A stretch of 7,829 nt of DNA. Source: Actinomycetota bacterium (GTDB lineage Bacteria; Actinomycetota; Acidimicrobiia; Acidimicrobiales; Ilumatobacteraceae). A model generated the notes under the pieces. The model made no database searches. It was not told the DNA's origin and worked only from the letters and a program-made list of their open reading frames with translations. How positions within the stretch are numbered: position 1 is the stretch's first letter; the number at the start of each line of letters is the position of its first letter. Below, piece after piece: positions 1 through 6,323 of this stretch. A program made the position numbers and the translations under genes. The stretch is from assembly GCA_009927375.1 (NCBI GenBank), contig RFNE01000339.1:1-7829 (forward strand), given 5' to 3'.

Positions 1-1
1 G

Positions 2-1018
2 CACCACTTCCAATATGAGGGATACGAAGTCCTTCCGAACCTCATCCTGTTCGGCCAGCACCTGACGGGGCAGACGAAGAACCTTCGGCTCGGCCAGATG
101 TTCAATGTGGTGCCTCAGTGGCATCCACTGCGTCTTGCAGAGGACTTCGCGATCGCTGACATCGTCACGGGCGGTCGTATGGAGTTCGGTGTCGGCCGTG
201 GCACGGTGCCCCGCGAGGCGTGGAGCCTCGGAACGGTCGTTGCCTCCGGCGACAACGCGATGTCGGCCGAGCACGACCGCATCAATCGCGAGGTGTTCGA
301 AGAGTCGATGGAGATCATCAAGACCGCGTGGGCCAACGAACGATTCTCGTTCCGTGGCAAACACTTCGTGTTCCCACCAGACGACATTCCCGATCGCGGA
401 AGCTACGTGGATGACTTGACGTTGATTCCTCGACCGCTTCGTCCGATCGACGTGTATCAACCAGTCACTTCACCAGAGACCATTGAATATGTGCCGCGAG
501 CGGGCCACAAGGCGGTGTATTGGTTGCAGAACGCCGATTCGCAGCTACAGAAGTGGACTCGATACGCCGAGATTCGCGAGGAGATTGGTCGACCGGTTGC
601 GCCAGGTGAGGATCGATGCCTCGTCATGAACATTCACGTCGCCAAGACTCGTGAGAAGGCGATGATCAAGGGCAAGCCCGGCCACGACGAATTCGCCAAC
701 TTCCTCTCGCCGTACGGGCGATTCTCCTCGTACCGCAATCCCGACGGAAGCAAGGTTGCCTTCAACCATTGCCCGACGGTCGAAGAGTCCAACGAGCAGA
801 AGATCCAGATCGTCGGATCCATCGACGATGCGGTCGACACGCTCGGCTTCTGGCGCGACTTGCTGGATCTCAAGCACATCTGCTTCTTCTTCGACTATCC
901 AGGCGTGTCGCGTGAGGAGATGATCGAGCAGATGCATCTCGTCACCGAAGAAGTGCTGCCGAAGCTGGGAGAAAAGGTCGAGCGCCGACCGCTTCCCAAT
1001 TTGGAACCACTCGTCTGA
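2..1018 (+). CDS. LLM-class flavin-dependent oxidoreductase (luciferase-like), 5' partial
   Basis: The reading frame is already open at base 2, and 338 codons are visible before the TGA at 1016-1018, so the start and roughly the first 40-60 residues lie outside the window. The visible part opens with HHFQYEGYEVLPN, the conserved region after the first TIM-barrel strand of bacterial-luciferase-like monooxygenases. It continues with a family-typical block (HPLRLAEDFAIADIVTGGR, then MEFGVGRG) that forms part of the FMN/F420 pocket. Further on, SPETIEYVPRAGHKAVYW resembles the later strand that carries the cofactor phosphate site. Family members use reduced FMN or F420 with oxygen, or as hydride carrier, to oxidise small organic substrates. 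The next gene starts 30 nt downstream on the same strand, suggesting co-transcription with the amidohydrolase and importer. Substrate unknown. It does not look specifically like RutA. The ATG at 98 is internal to the conserved domain and is not the start. Confidence 0.9.
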   Translation, partial: HHFQYEGYEVLPNLILFGQHLTGQTKNLRLGQMFNVVPQWHPLRLAEDFAIADIVTGGRMEFGVGRGTVPREAWSLGTVVASGDNAMSAEHDRINREVFEESMEIIKTAWANERFSFRGKHFVFPPDDIPDRGSYVDDLTLIPRPLRPIDVYQPVTSPETIEYVPRAGHKAVYWLQNADSQLQKWTRYAEIREEIGRPVAPGEDRCLVMNIHVAKTREKAMIKGKPGHDEFANFLSPYGRFSSYRNPDGSKVAFNHCPTVEESNEQKIQIVGSIDDAVDTLGFWRDLLDLKHICFFFDYPGVSREEMIEQMHLVTEEVLPKLGEKVERRPLPNLEPLV

Positions 1019-1048
1019 CGGCGACGTTGGGCTGATCGCGCGGAACCC

Positions 1049-2242
1049 GTGCTCATCACGAACGTCACGACTCCCGATTCCGGGGGAACTGTCGTTGCAG
1101 TGCGCATCGACGAGAGTACGGTCAGCGAAGTCGGGAAGGGTCTCGTTCCGCGCGCGGGAGAAGAAGTGGTCGACGGTCGCGGGGGACTGCTCACCGAGTC
1201 ACTCGTCGAGACGCACGCGCACCTCGACAAGGCGTATCTCGCCGAGGTGATTGCGAATCCGACCGGTGACTTGATGGGGGCGATCACCGCGATGATCGCG
1301 AACCGACATCAGATGACCGTCGCCAACACGATCGAGCGCGCGGAGCGAGCGGTGCGCGCAATGGTGCGGCACGGCGTGACGACGATCCGCACGCACGCAG
1401 ACGTCACCGAAGACAACTTGCTCACCTCGGTCGAGGCACTCCTCGAGGTGCGACGAAGAACGAGCGACATCGTGGATCTGCAAATCGTTGCGCTTCTCGG
1501 GTGGCCCCTCGTCGGAAGCGAAGGTGGGATTCACCGTGGCCTTGCTCGCGAGGTGGTTGCGATGGGTGTCGACGTGATCGGCGGGTGTCCTCATCTCGAT
1601 GTCGATGCACGGGCGGCGAACTCGGTGCTGCTCGAGCTCGCGGGCGAGCTCGGCGTGCCACTGGATCTACACACGGACGAGCACACCGATGCAACGCGCG
1701 TGTCGTTGGACGATCTCGCGGCACAAGTGAAGTCGACCGGATTCGATCGGCAGGTCACCGCAAGTCACTGCGTGAGTCTCGGCATGCAGCCCGAAGATGC
1801 ACAGCGCAAGACTGCAGAGCTGGTCGCCGACGCGGGGATCGGCATCATCTCACTGCCACACACCAATCTCTTCCTACAGGGTCGTGACATGCAGACGGCG
1901 ATGCCGCGAGGTTTGACCGCGGTGAAAGTGCTGCGCGAGGCGGGTGCCAAGGTCGCGGCGGGAAGCGACAACTTGCAGGACCCGTTCAACCCGATCGGAC
2001 GGGGTGATCCCCTCGATGCTGCCGGGCTGATGATCCTCGCCGCACACCTCCTTCCGGACGACGCCTTTGCGAGCGTCACGTCGGTTGCGCGAGCCGTCAT
2101 TGGGGTGGAACCTGCTGGGCCTCGCGTCGGGGCCAAGGCGGATCTGATGGTGAGCCCCGCGACGAGTGTGCGGGAAGTGATTGCGACCGGGGCGCCGCGG
2201 ACGCTCGTCGTGCGCGGAGGTCGCGTCGTTCATCGAGGATGA
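1049..2242 (+). CDS. Cytosine deaminase-family (CodA-like) amidohydrolase
   Basis: This 397-aa metal-dependent hydrolase begins with GTG at 1049. No clear Shine-Dalgarno is visible in the 30-nt gap after the oxidoreductase. The CodA-type metal site is complete: THAHLDK with H56 and H58, LHTDE with H208 and the catalytic-type E211, SHC with H240, and GSDN with D307 followed by DPFNPIG. These line up with H61, H63, H214, E217, H246 and D313 of E. coli cytosine deaminase (numbering recalled). The pocket differs: the CodA stretch VAFPQEG, whose Gln binds the pyrimidine, is VALLGWP here. The Asp-Asp of CodA is Asp-Asn (307-308), and the following Trp is Phe313. The enzyme is therefore expected to deaminate or hydrolyse a cyclic or C-N bonded substrate, but probably not cytosine. 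It sits between an oxidoreductase and an ABC importer, so it probably acts in the cytoplasm on the imported compound. Family is certain, substrate is open. Confidence 0.9.
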   Translation: MLITNVTTPDSGGTVVAVRIDESTVSEVGKGLVPRAGEEVVDGRGGLLTESLVETHAHLDKAYLAEVIANPTGDLMGAITAMIANRHQMTVANTIERAERAVRAMVRHGVTTIRTHADVTEDNLLTSVEALLEVRRRTSDIVDLQIVALLGWPLVGSEGGIHRGLAREVVAMGVDVIGGCPHLDVDARAANSVLLELAGELGVPLDLHTDEHTDATRVSLDDLAAQVKSTGFDRQVTASHCVSLGMQPEDAQRKTAELVADAGIGIISLPHTNLFLQGRDMQTAMPRGLTAVKVLREAGAKVAAGSDNLQDPFNPIGRGDPLDAAGLMILAAHLLPDDAFASVTSVARAVIGVEPAGPRVGAKADLMVSPATSVREVIATGAPRTLVVRGGRVVHRG

Positions 2243-2279
2243 CGCCTCGCAGTTAACAAAAACCTAAGCCATAGGCGTC
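2241..2279 (+). repeat. Inverted repeat at the amidohydrolase stop / A-rich spacer
   Basis: GACGCCT (2241-2247, overlapping the TGA stop at 2240-2242) is repeated in perfect inverted form as AGGCGTC (2273-2279). The 25-nt spacer between them is unusually A-rich for this sequence (GTTAACAAAAACCTAA). A second small inverted repeat, CCTA/TAGG with a 5-nt loop (2263-2275), uses part of the same right arm, so the two foldings exclude each other. It lies in the only sizeable gap inside the operon (2243-2322). A weak mRNA hairpin, a processing site or a protein-binding site are all possible. No T-tract follows, so it is not a standard terminator. Function not determined. Confidence 0.3.
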
Positions 2280-2310
2280 TGTCCCCTTCTGGCGAGACCG
2301 CATCGTGGAC

Positions 2311-2316
2311 TATTCT
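2311..2316 (+). promoter_or_regulatory. Putative -10 box (TATTCT) for a leaderless ABC ATPase transcript
   Basis: TATTCT fits the actinobacterial TANNNT -10 pattern and ends exactly 6 nt before GTG 2323. Transcription would then begin on the first base of that start codon. No good -35 box is seen (TTCTGG at 2287-2292 is poor). If real, the importer genes could be transcribed independently of the upstream enzymes. A six-base match can occur by chance. The main support is that two other gene starts in the window show the same spacing. Confidence 0.35.
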
Positions 2317-2322
2317 GCCTTC

Positions 2323-3057
2323 GTGGCTGGGGCGTTGTCGTTCAACAATGTGGGCATGACGTTCCCTGACGGGACACGAGCCCTTGGTGGTGCGTCCTTC
2401 GATGTGAACCCCGGAGAGTTCGTCACCGTGGTGGGGCCGAGCGGATGTGGCAAGTCGACGTTGCTGCGAATCGCCTCCAACCTCGAGACGGCAACCGAGG
2501 GTGAGTGCTCGGTCGACCGTGACAGCATCGGCTACGTCTTCCAGGACGCAACCCTCCTGCCGTGGCGCACGGTGTCGAGCAACATCGAGTTGCTCGCCGA
2601 GCTGCACGGAATCGACAAGGCCGAGCGAGAACGGCGGGTACGCGGCGTCATCGACCTCGTCGGTCTGAGCGGGTTCGAGGACAAATACCCGAAGCAGCTC
2701 TCGGGTGGGATGAAGATGCGCGCGTCGCTCGCGCGTTCGCTCGTCATGAAGCCGCGGGTGTTCCTCTTCGACGAACCCTTCGGCGCACTGGACGAGATCA
2801 CGCGTGAACGACTGAACGACGAATTGCTGCGGTTGTTCCAGCTGGAAGGTTTCGCGGGGTTGTTCATCACGCACTCGATCTCCGAGGCGGTCTACATGTC
2901 GACCAAGGTGCTCGTCATGTCGTCGCGCCCGGGTCGGATCGTCGCGTCGTTCGACGTGCCGTTCGCCTATCCGCGTTCCCACTCGTTGCGCTACGAGCCA
3001 GCGTTCGCAGAATTGTGCGGCGAAGTGTCGGCGGCTCTCCGCGGGGCACTCGTATGA
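2323..3057 (+). CDS. ABC transporter ATP-binding protein (nitrate/taurine/pyrimidine-type importer)
   Basis: This is the ATPase subunit that energises import from the cytoplasmic face. Counting from the longer GTG start at 2305 (250 aa), all motifs are present: Walker A GPSGCGKS (44-51), Q-loop Q80 in VFQDATLLPW, signature LSGGM (132-136), Walker B VFLFDEP (152-158), D-loop ALDE (161-164) and switch H190 in ITHSISEA. The VFQDATLLPWRTV stretch is characteristic of the TauB/SsuB/NrtD and NMT1/THI5-associated ATPases. I prefer GTG 2323 (244 aa, beginning MAGALSFNNV) because a TATTCT box lies 6 nt before it. GTG 2305, preceded by a weak GGCGAG, and TTG 2335 are alternatives. Neither GTG has a good ribosome binding site. 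The stop overlaps the permease start as ATGA (3054-3057), indicating translational coupling. Confidence 0.93.
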   Translation: MAGALSFNNVGMTFPDGTRALGGASFDVNPGEFVTVVGPSGCGKSTLLRIASNLETATEGECSVDRDSIGYVFQDATLLPWRTVSSNIELLAELHGIDKAERERRVRGVIDLVGLSGFEDKYPKQLSGGMKMRASLARSLVMKPRVFLFDEPFGALDEITRERLNDELLRLFQLEGFAGLFITHSISEAVYMSTKVLVMSSRPGRIVASFDVPFAYPRSHSLRYEPAFAELCGEVSAALRGALV

Positions 3058-3936
3058 CCGACCTCAAGGCACAGATCGCCGTCACGCCACCGTCGACTCG
3101 GCGTCAGGACGACGCGCCGATCGAGTCGAAGAGCCGCGTTCGCGCGAGCGACATCGTCGGCCCTGCGGTCGTGTTCGTGCTGTTCATCGGGTTCTGGTAC
3201 GCGCTATCGACCGTGATCCTTCCCGAGCAGAAGCGGTTCCTCCTGCCGGCACCGCACCGTGTCTTGAATGAGGGATTCCTCACGTGGTCGGCAGGCGAGC
3301 AACGCGGGCTGTATCCGATCCTGCGCTCGATGTGGAGCTCGATCCAGGTCGCGATCATCGGTCTCGTGATCACGATCGTCATCGGCACCGCTTTGGCGAC
3401 GGCGATGGCGACGCGCCGGTGGGTCGAGCGCGCGACGTGGCCGTATCTCGTTGCGCTCCAGTCGGCTCCCATCCTCGCCATGACTCCGTTGATTCGAGCC
3501 TTGATCGACGGCATTCAGACCAGCGCATCCTGGTGGTCATCTTGATCGCCTTCTTCCCGATCGTGAACAACACCCTGTTCGGTCTCCTGTCAGTCGAGAA
3601 GAGCCAGCACGAACTGTTCACGTTGCATGGCGCGAGCAAGTGGACGCGACTCACCAAGTTGCAGTTTCCCGCGGCGATGCCGAACATCTTCGTCGGCCTT
3701 CGCATCTCCGCCGGATTGAGCGTGATTGGCGCGGTCGTCGGAGACTTCTACTTCCGCCAGGGTGGGTCGTGGGAATCGGCGCCCAAATCGACATCTATCG
3801 GGGTCGCCTCTGGGGTTCTGAGCTCGTCGCCGCCATCATCTTGGCGAGCGCATTCGGTCTTGTCGTGTTCATTGTCTTCGGCTTCATCTCGAAGAAGGCG
3901 ATAGGCAAATGGCACACGACAACGAGGGGTCAATGA
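3054..3936 (+). pseudogene. ABC transporter permease, interrupted by two frameshifts
   Basis: This is the inner-membrane subunit of the importer, starting at ATG 3054 with a 4-nt overlap with the ATPase stop. The first frame runs to about S157 (AGC 3522-3524) and then hits TGA at 3543-3545. The family sequence resumes at once in another frame as RILVVILIAFFPIVNNTLFG. It carries the EAA-type coupling loop (HELFTLHGASKWTRL, then KLQFPAAMPNIF) up to FYFRQGG. A second shift near 3768 is needed to continue with VGIGAQIDIYRG and the last membrane segment (ELVAAIILASAFGLVVFIVF), ending at TGA 3934-3936. One extra C near 3524 and one extra G near 3768 would give a normal permease of 294 aa with about six membrane segments. 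Both flanks are well conserved, so the break is either a sequencing or assembly error or very recent. Both neighbouring importer genes are intact. Confidence 0.85.
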
Positions 3937-3976
3937 TGACCGCCAACCGCAAACCAGCAAGCACAAACCAAACAAA

Positions 3977-3983
3977 AGGGGAG
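3977..3983 (+). promoter_or_regulatory. Strong ribosome binding site fixing the binding-protein start
   Basis: AAGGGGAG-type purine-rich sequence (core AGGGGAG, 3977-3983) lies 3 nt before ATG 3987. It follows a leader (3937-3976) rich in A and C and almost free of G, which should be unstructured. This decides the start in favour of 3987 over the in-frame ATGs at 3909, 3933 and 3936. A start at any of those would place 17-26 hydrophilic residues before the lipoprotein signal peptide. Confidence 0.7.
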
Positions 3984-3986
3984 CAC

Positions 3987-5144
3987 ATGAAGAAGAAAGC
4001 AGCAGCCATCCTCGGCGTGCTGAGTCTGGTCACTCTTGCCGCATGCGGTGGGGGCGATGACGCAGCAACCGACACGACGGCGGCGGCAGCAGCCACGACG
4101 GGCGTCTCGCTCGCCGGGATCTGCCCCGACACCGTCACGTTCCAGACCGACTGGAACCCGGAGTCCGAGCACGGATTCCTCTATCAGCTCGTCGGCGACG
4201 GTTATGAAGTGGATGCCGCAGGCGTCCGCGTCACTGGACCGCTCGTGACGTCACAGGGCGACACCGGCGTCAAGGTCCAGGTCCGCTCCGGTGGTCCGGC
4301 CGTTGGCTTCCAGTCACCGACGTCGATGATGTATCAGGATCCGGACATCTTCCTCGGATTCGTGAGCACGGACGGCGCCGTTCAGGACTCGGGCGAGTTC
4401 CCGACGATGAGCGTTGTCGCACCGTTCAACATCAACCCACAGATCATCATGTGGGACCCGGCCACGTACCCGAACGTCAAGACGATTGCTGACCTGAAGG
4501 CAACCGGTGCAAAGGTTCGCTACTTCGGTGGCGCCGCGTACATGGAGTACTTCACGGCCAACGGCATCCTCGACAAGGGTCAGGTTGACGGCACGTACGA
4601 CGGCTCACCAGCCAACTTCGTTGCCGACGGTGGCAAGGCAGCCCAGCAGGGATTCGCCACCTCCGAGCCGTACTACTACGAGAACGTCCTCACGGACTGG
4701 GCCAAGCCGGTCGCGTACCAGACGGTGCACGACGCAGGTTGGACCGCATACGCACAGTCGCTCGGCGGTAAGCCAGAGACGATCACGCAGTACGCGGACT
4801 GCTTGAAGCTGCTCGTTCCGATCATCCAGCAGGCACAGGTCGACTACGTCACCAACCCCGCTGAGACGAACGCGTTGATCCTCGACCTCGTCACCCAGTT
4901 CAACAACGGCTGGTTGTATGACGCGGGTCAGGCAGACGCAGCGGTTCAGTTGGCACTCGACAACAAGTTGATCGCCAACAGCCCTGACGGCACGCTCGGA
5001 AGCTTCGACCTCCAGCGCATCGAGGACTTCATCGGCATCGCGGTTCCGACCTATGAAAAGATCGGCGCCAAGATGAAGGACGGCATCACCGCCGCCGACA
5101 TCGTGACGAACGAGTTCATCGATCCGACGATCACGTTGCCCTGA
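3987..5144 (+). CDS. ABC transporter substrate-binding lipoprotein (NMT1/THI5-like)
   Basis: This 385-aa extracytoplasmic solute receptor feeds the ATPase/permease pair. It has a lipoprotein signal peptide: charged MKKK, a hydrophobic core, then lipobox LAAC with the lipidated Cys20. A low-complexity Gly/Asp/Thr/Ala tether (21-39) follows, as expected for a surface-anchored actinobacterial receptor. The mature domain starts near residue 45 with FQTDWNPESEHGFLYQLVGD, which resembles the entry strand and helix of NMT1/THI5-like and taurine/nitrate-type periplasmic proteins. Aromatic-rich patches (WDPATYP 156-162; YFGGAAYMEYF 179-189; EPYYYENVLTDW 227-238) are candidates for ligand contacts with a planar compound. 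Two mature cysteines besides Cys20 (C46 and C272) could form a disulfide. The strong ribosome site suggests higher expression than the other subunits. It is the last gene before the terminator. The ligand is unknown: a pyrimidine or related heterocycle fits the CodA-like neighbour but is inference. Confidence 0.88.
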   Translation: MKKKAAAILGVLSLVTLAACGGGDDAATDTTAAAAATTGVSLAGICPDTVTFQTDWNPESEHGFLYQLVGDGYEVDAAGVRVTGPLVTSQGDTGVKVQVRSGGPAVGFQSPTSMMYQDPDIFLGFVSTDGAVQDSGEFPTMSVVAPFNINPQIIMWDPATYPNVKTIADLKATGAKVRYFGGAAYMEYFTANGILDKGQVDGTYDGSPANFVADGGKAAQQGFATSEPYYYENVLTDWAKPVAYQTVHDAGWTAYAQSLGGKPETITQYADCLKLLVPIIQQAQVDYVTNPAETNALILDLVTQFNNGWLYDAGQADAAVQLALDNKLIANSPDGTLGSFDLQRIEDFIGIAVPTYEKIGAKMKDGITAADIVTNEFIDPTITLP

Positions 5145-5164
5145 TCAACTCAGCACTGAACACG

Positions 5165-5200
5165 AGATGGCCCGGGGGAAACCCCGGGCCATCTTCATTT
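5165..5200 (+). terminator. Rho-independent terminator with GAAA tetraloop
   Basis: A perfect 12-bp GC-rich stem (GATGGCCCGGGG at 5166-5177 with its complement at 5182-5193), extended by an A-T pair, closes on a GAAA tetraloop (5178-5181). A broken T-tract, TCTTCATTT (5192-5200), follows. It begins 20 nt after the binding-protein stop and ends the importer operon. It also lies only 16 nt before the next start codon, so it may influence that gene too. Confidence 0.85.
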
Positions 5201-5216
5201 CTGCGAGGATGGGGTC

Positions 5217-5513
5217 ATGTCGCAGGTGATCGAGATGTTGCGCTTCGACGTCGCACGAGCAGACCATGAACAATGGCTTGACGTCGAACGACGAGTGTGG
5301 ACTGGCTTCCTGCGGACCGTTCCCGGATTCCTCCGCAAGGAGACGTGGATCGACGACGACGATCCGGATGCAGTCACCGTCGTGATCTGGTGGGAGTCCC
5401 TCGCGCATTGGCGAGCTGTCACGGCAGAGCAATGCGCTGCAGTCGACCAAGAGATGGGCGAGTGGTTCAGGCCGTGCACGATGCGCTCGTGGCGCGTCGA
5501 GAGGGCGGACTAG
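5217..5513 (+). CDS. TIGR03792-like / antibiotic-biosynthesis-monooxygenase-fold small protein
   Basis: This 98-aa protein starts at ATG 5217, with GAGG at 5205-5208 (8 nt spacing) as ribosome site. The sequence resembles the TIGR03792 family, small proteins with the dimeric alpha/beta-barrel (ABM-like) fold. It has an N-terminal strand VIEMLRFDV, helix with VWTGFL (27-32), then PGFLRKETWI (36-45), acidic turn DDDDPD, strand VTVVIWW (53-59), helix HWRAVTAEQ, and a final strand. The length is normal for the family and the family has no established function. ABM-fold relatives include small monooxygenases and haem-degrading enzymes, but no catalytic signature is visible here. It begins just after a strong terminator, so it needs its own promoter or readthrough. 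Its stop TAG (5511-5513) abuts the stop of the convergent creatininase-family gene with no gap. Confidence 0.8.
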   Translation: MSQVIEMLRFDVARADHEQWLDVERRVWTGFLRTVPGFLRKETWIDDDDPDAVTVVIWWESLAHWRAVTAEQCAAVDQEMGEWFRPCTMRSWRVERAD

Positions 5514-6290
5514 CTAGCGACCGAAGTTGAACGTGGCGATCTCGCCGAGAGCGGCGACGAAGTTGGCCACCGCCGATTCGAACATCGTCTTTCCCATCGC
5601 CGCGGTGGCGTGCGTGGGGTCACCGATGTGGCCTTCGGGGAAGAAATCGTTCGACAGCCAGCCGAAACTGACCGTGCCGCCGAAGCGCACGAAACGATTG
5701 CTGGCGATCTTCTCGGGGACGCGGCGCACGGCCTTCGACATGTCGACGAGGTCGGGCCGCAGGTGCAACATGATGGCCGTTTCGTCCGTCCCGCCGTGGA
5801 CGCCCATTCCGAGTTCGCTCGCTGCAGATGCACCGCCCTGATCCGGGGGGATGGAGGGGTGCGTCGTGAAGGTCTCGAGACCGTGGTGGAGGCGAAGCTC
5901 ACGATTGGCCACGTTCAGGAGTGCCGAATTGCCGCCATGCCCATTCAGGAAGACGATCTTGCGCGCATTCGTCTTGGCGATGCTGCGTCCGATGTCGTCG
6001 AGGACGGAAAGGAGTGTGGTGGGCGAGAGCCACACCGTGCCGGGAGCCCACGCATGCTCGTTGGACTTGGTGTACGACAGTGTCGGCAGGAGCCACACGT
6101 TCAGGTTGGCCGGCGCTGCGGCAACGGCCGCTTCCGCGACGGCCGTCGCGACGACCTCGTCGGTGTTGAGTGGCAGGTGTGGCCCGTGTTGCTCGATAGC
6201 ACCGAGTGGTTGCACGAAAATCGCCGATGAGGTGATCTGCCGATCGACATCGGGTCCGCGAAGATCTCCGAGTCGTCGGGGCTGCGCCAT
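5514..6290 (-). CDS. Creatininase-family metallohydrolase
   Basis: This 258-aa protein reads leftward from ATG 6288-6290. The family's metal site is visible: PLGAIEQHGPHLPLNTD gives E33, H35 and D44, NGHGGN gives H118, and VHGGTDET gives H165 and E170. GDPTHAT (223-229) is another family block near the C-terminus. The family includes creatinine amidohydrolase, the ArfB formamide hydrolase of archaeal flavin/F420 synthesis and the MftE peptidase of mycofactocin maturation. True creatininase, as recalled, has NGHYEN, where the Glu binds the second metal. Here this is NGHGGN, as in the wider family, so creatinine is not the likely substrate. There is no mycofactocin gene nearby. It probably hydrolyses an amide or cyclic amide in the cytoplasm. 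GAGG sits only 2 nt before the ATG, too close for a good ribosome site, whereas a TAGGCT box 6 nt before the ATG suggests a leaderless transcript. Confidence 0.9.
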   Translation of the reverse strand: MAQPRRLGDLRGPDVDRQITSSAIFVQPLGAIEQHGPHLPLNTDEVVATAVAEAAVAAAPANLNVWLLPTLSYTKSNEHAWAPGTVWLSPTTLLSVLDDIGRSIAKTNARKIVFLNGHGGNSALLNVANRELRLHHGLETFTTHPSIPPDQGGASAASELGMGVHGGTDETAIMLHLRPDLVDMSKAVRRVPEKIASNRFVRFGGTVSFGWLSNDFFPEGHIGDPTHATAAMGKTMFESAVANFVAALGEIATFNFGR

Positions 6291-6296
6291 GACCTC

Positions 6297-6302
6297 AGCC
6301 TA
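6297..6302 (-). promoter_or_regulatory. Putative -10 box (TAGGCT) for the creatininase-family gene
   Basis: On the minus strand TAGGCT is followed by exactly 6 nt (GAGGTC) and then the ATG at 6290. This is the spacing of a leaderless actinobacterial promoter with TANNNT at -12 to -7. The -35 region would fall near 6320-6325, over the start codon of the divergent gene, and is a weak match. Confidence 0.4.
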
Positions 6303-6311
6303 CTGCTGTGG

Positions 6312-6317
6312 GATACT
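6312..6317 (+). promoter_or_regulatory. Putative -10 box (GATACT) for the FAD oxidoreductase gene
   Basis: GATACT ends 6 nt before ATG 6324. A fair -35-like hexamer, ATGACC (6289-6294, four of six matches to TTGACA), lies 17 nt upstream. That hexamer overlaps the start codon of the divergent creatininase-family gene. Transcription would begin at the A of the ATG, giving a leaderless mRNA. A GGGA at 6310-6313 could alternatively act as a ribosome site if transcription starts further upstream. Confidence 0.4.
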
Positions 6318-6323
6318 GCAGTG

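Noticed and set aside
98..1018. ATG 98 as the true start of the LLM oxidoreductase
   Set aside because: Conserved family sequence (HHFQYEGYEVLPN) is readable upstream in the same frame from base 2, so the gene starts before the window.
2230..2982. 250-codon open frame on the minus strand
   Set aside because: It is antisense to the ABC ATPase, whose full motif set proves the plus strand is coding. Its Arg/His/Glu-rich translation resembles no family.
3515..3775. Programmed ribosomal frameshifting as the reason for the permease breaks
   Set aside because: No slippery heptamer of the X XXY YYZ type lies at either junction and no conserved frameshift is known for this family. A one-base loss in a short run explains both more simply.
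3909..3986. Longer binding-protein start at ATG 3909 (or 3933, overlapping the permease stop)
   Set aside because: It would add a hydrophilic stretch before the lipoprotein signal peptide. The strong ribosome site directly before ATG 3987 favours the shorter form.
5610..6230. 206-codon open frame on the plus strand
   Set aside because: It is the reverse shadow of the creatininase-family gene, which carries all its metal-binding motifs.
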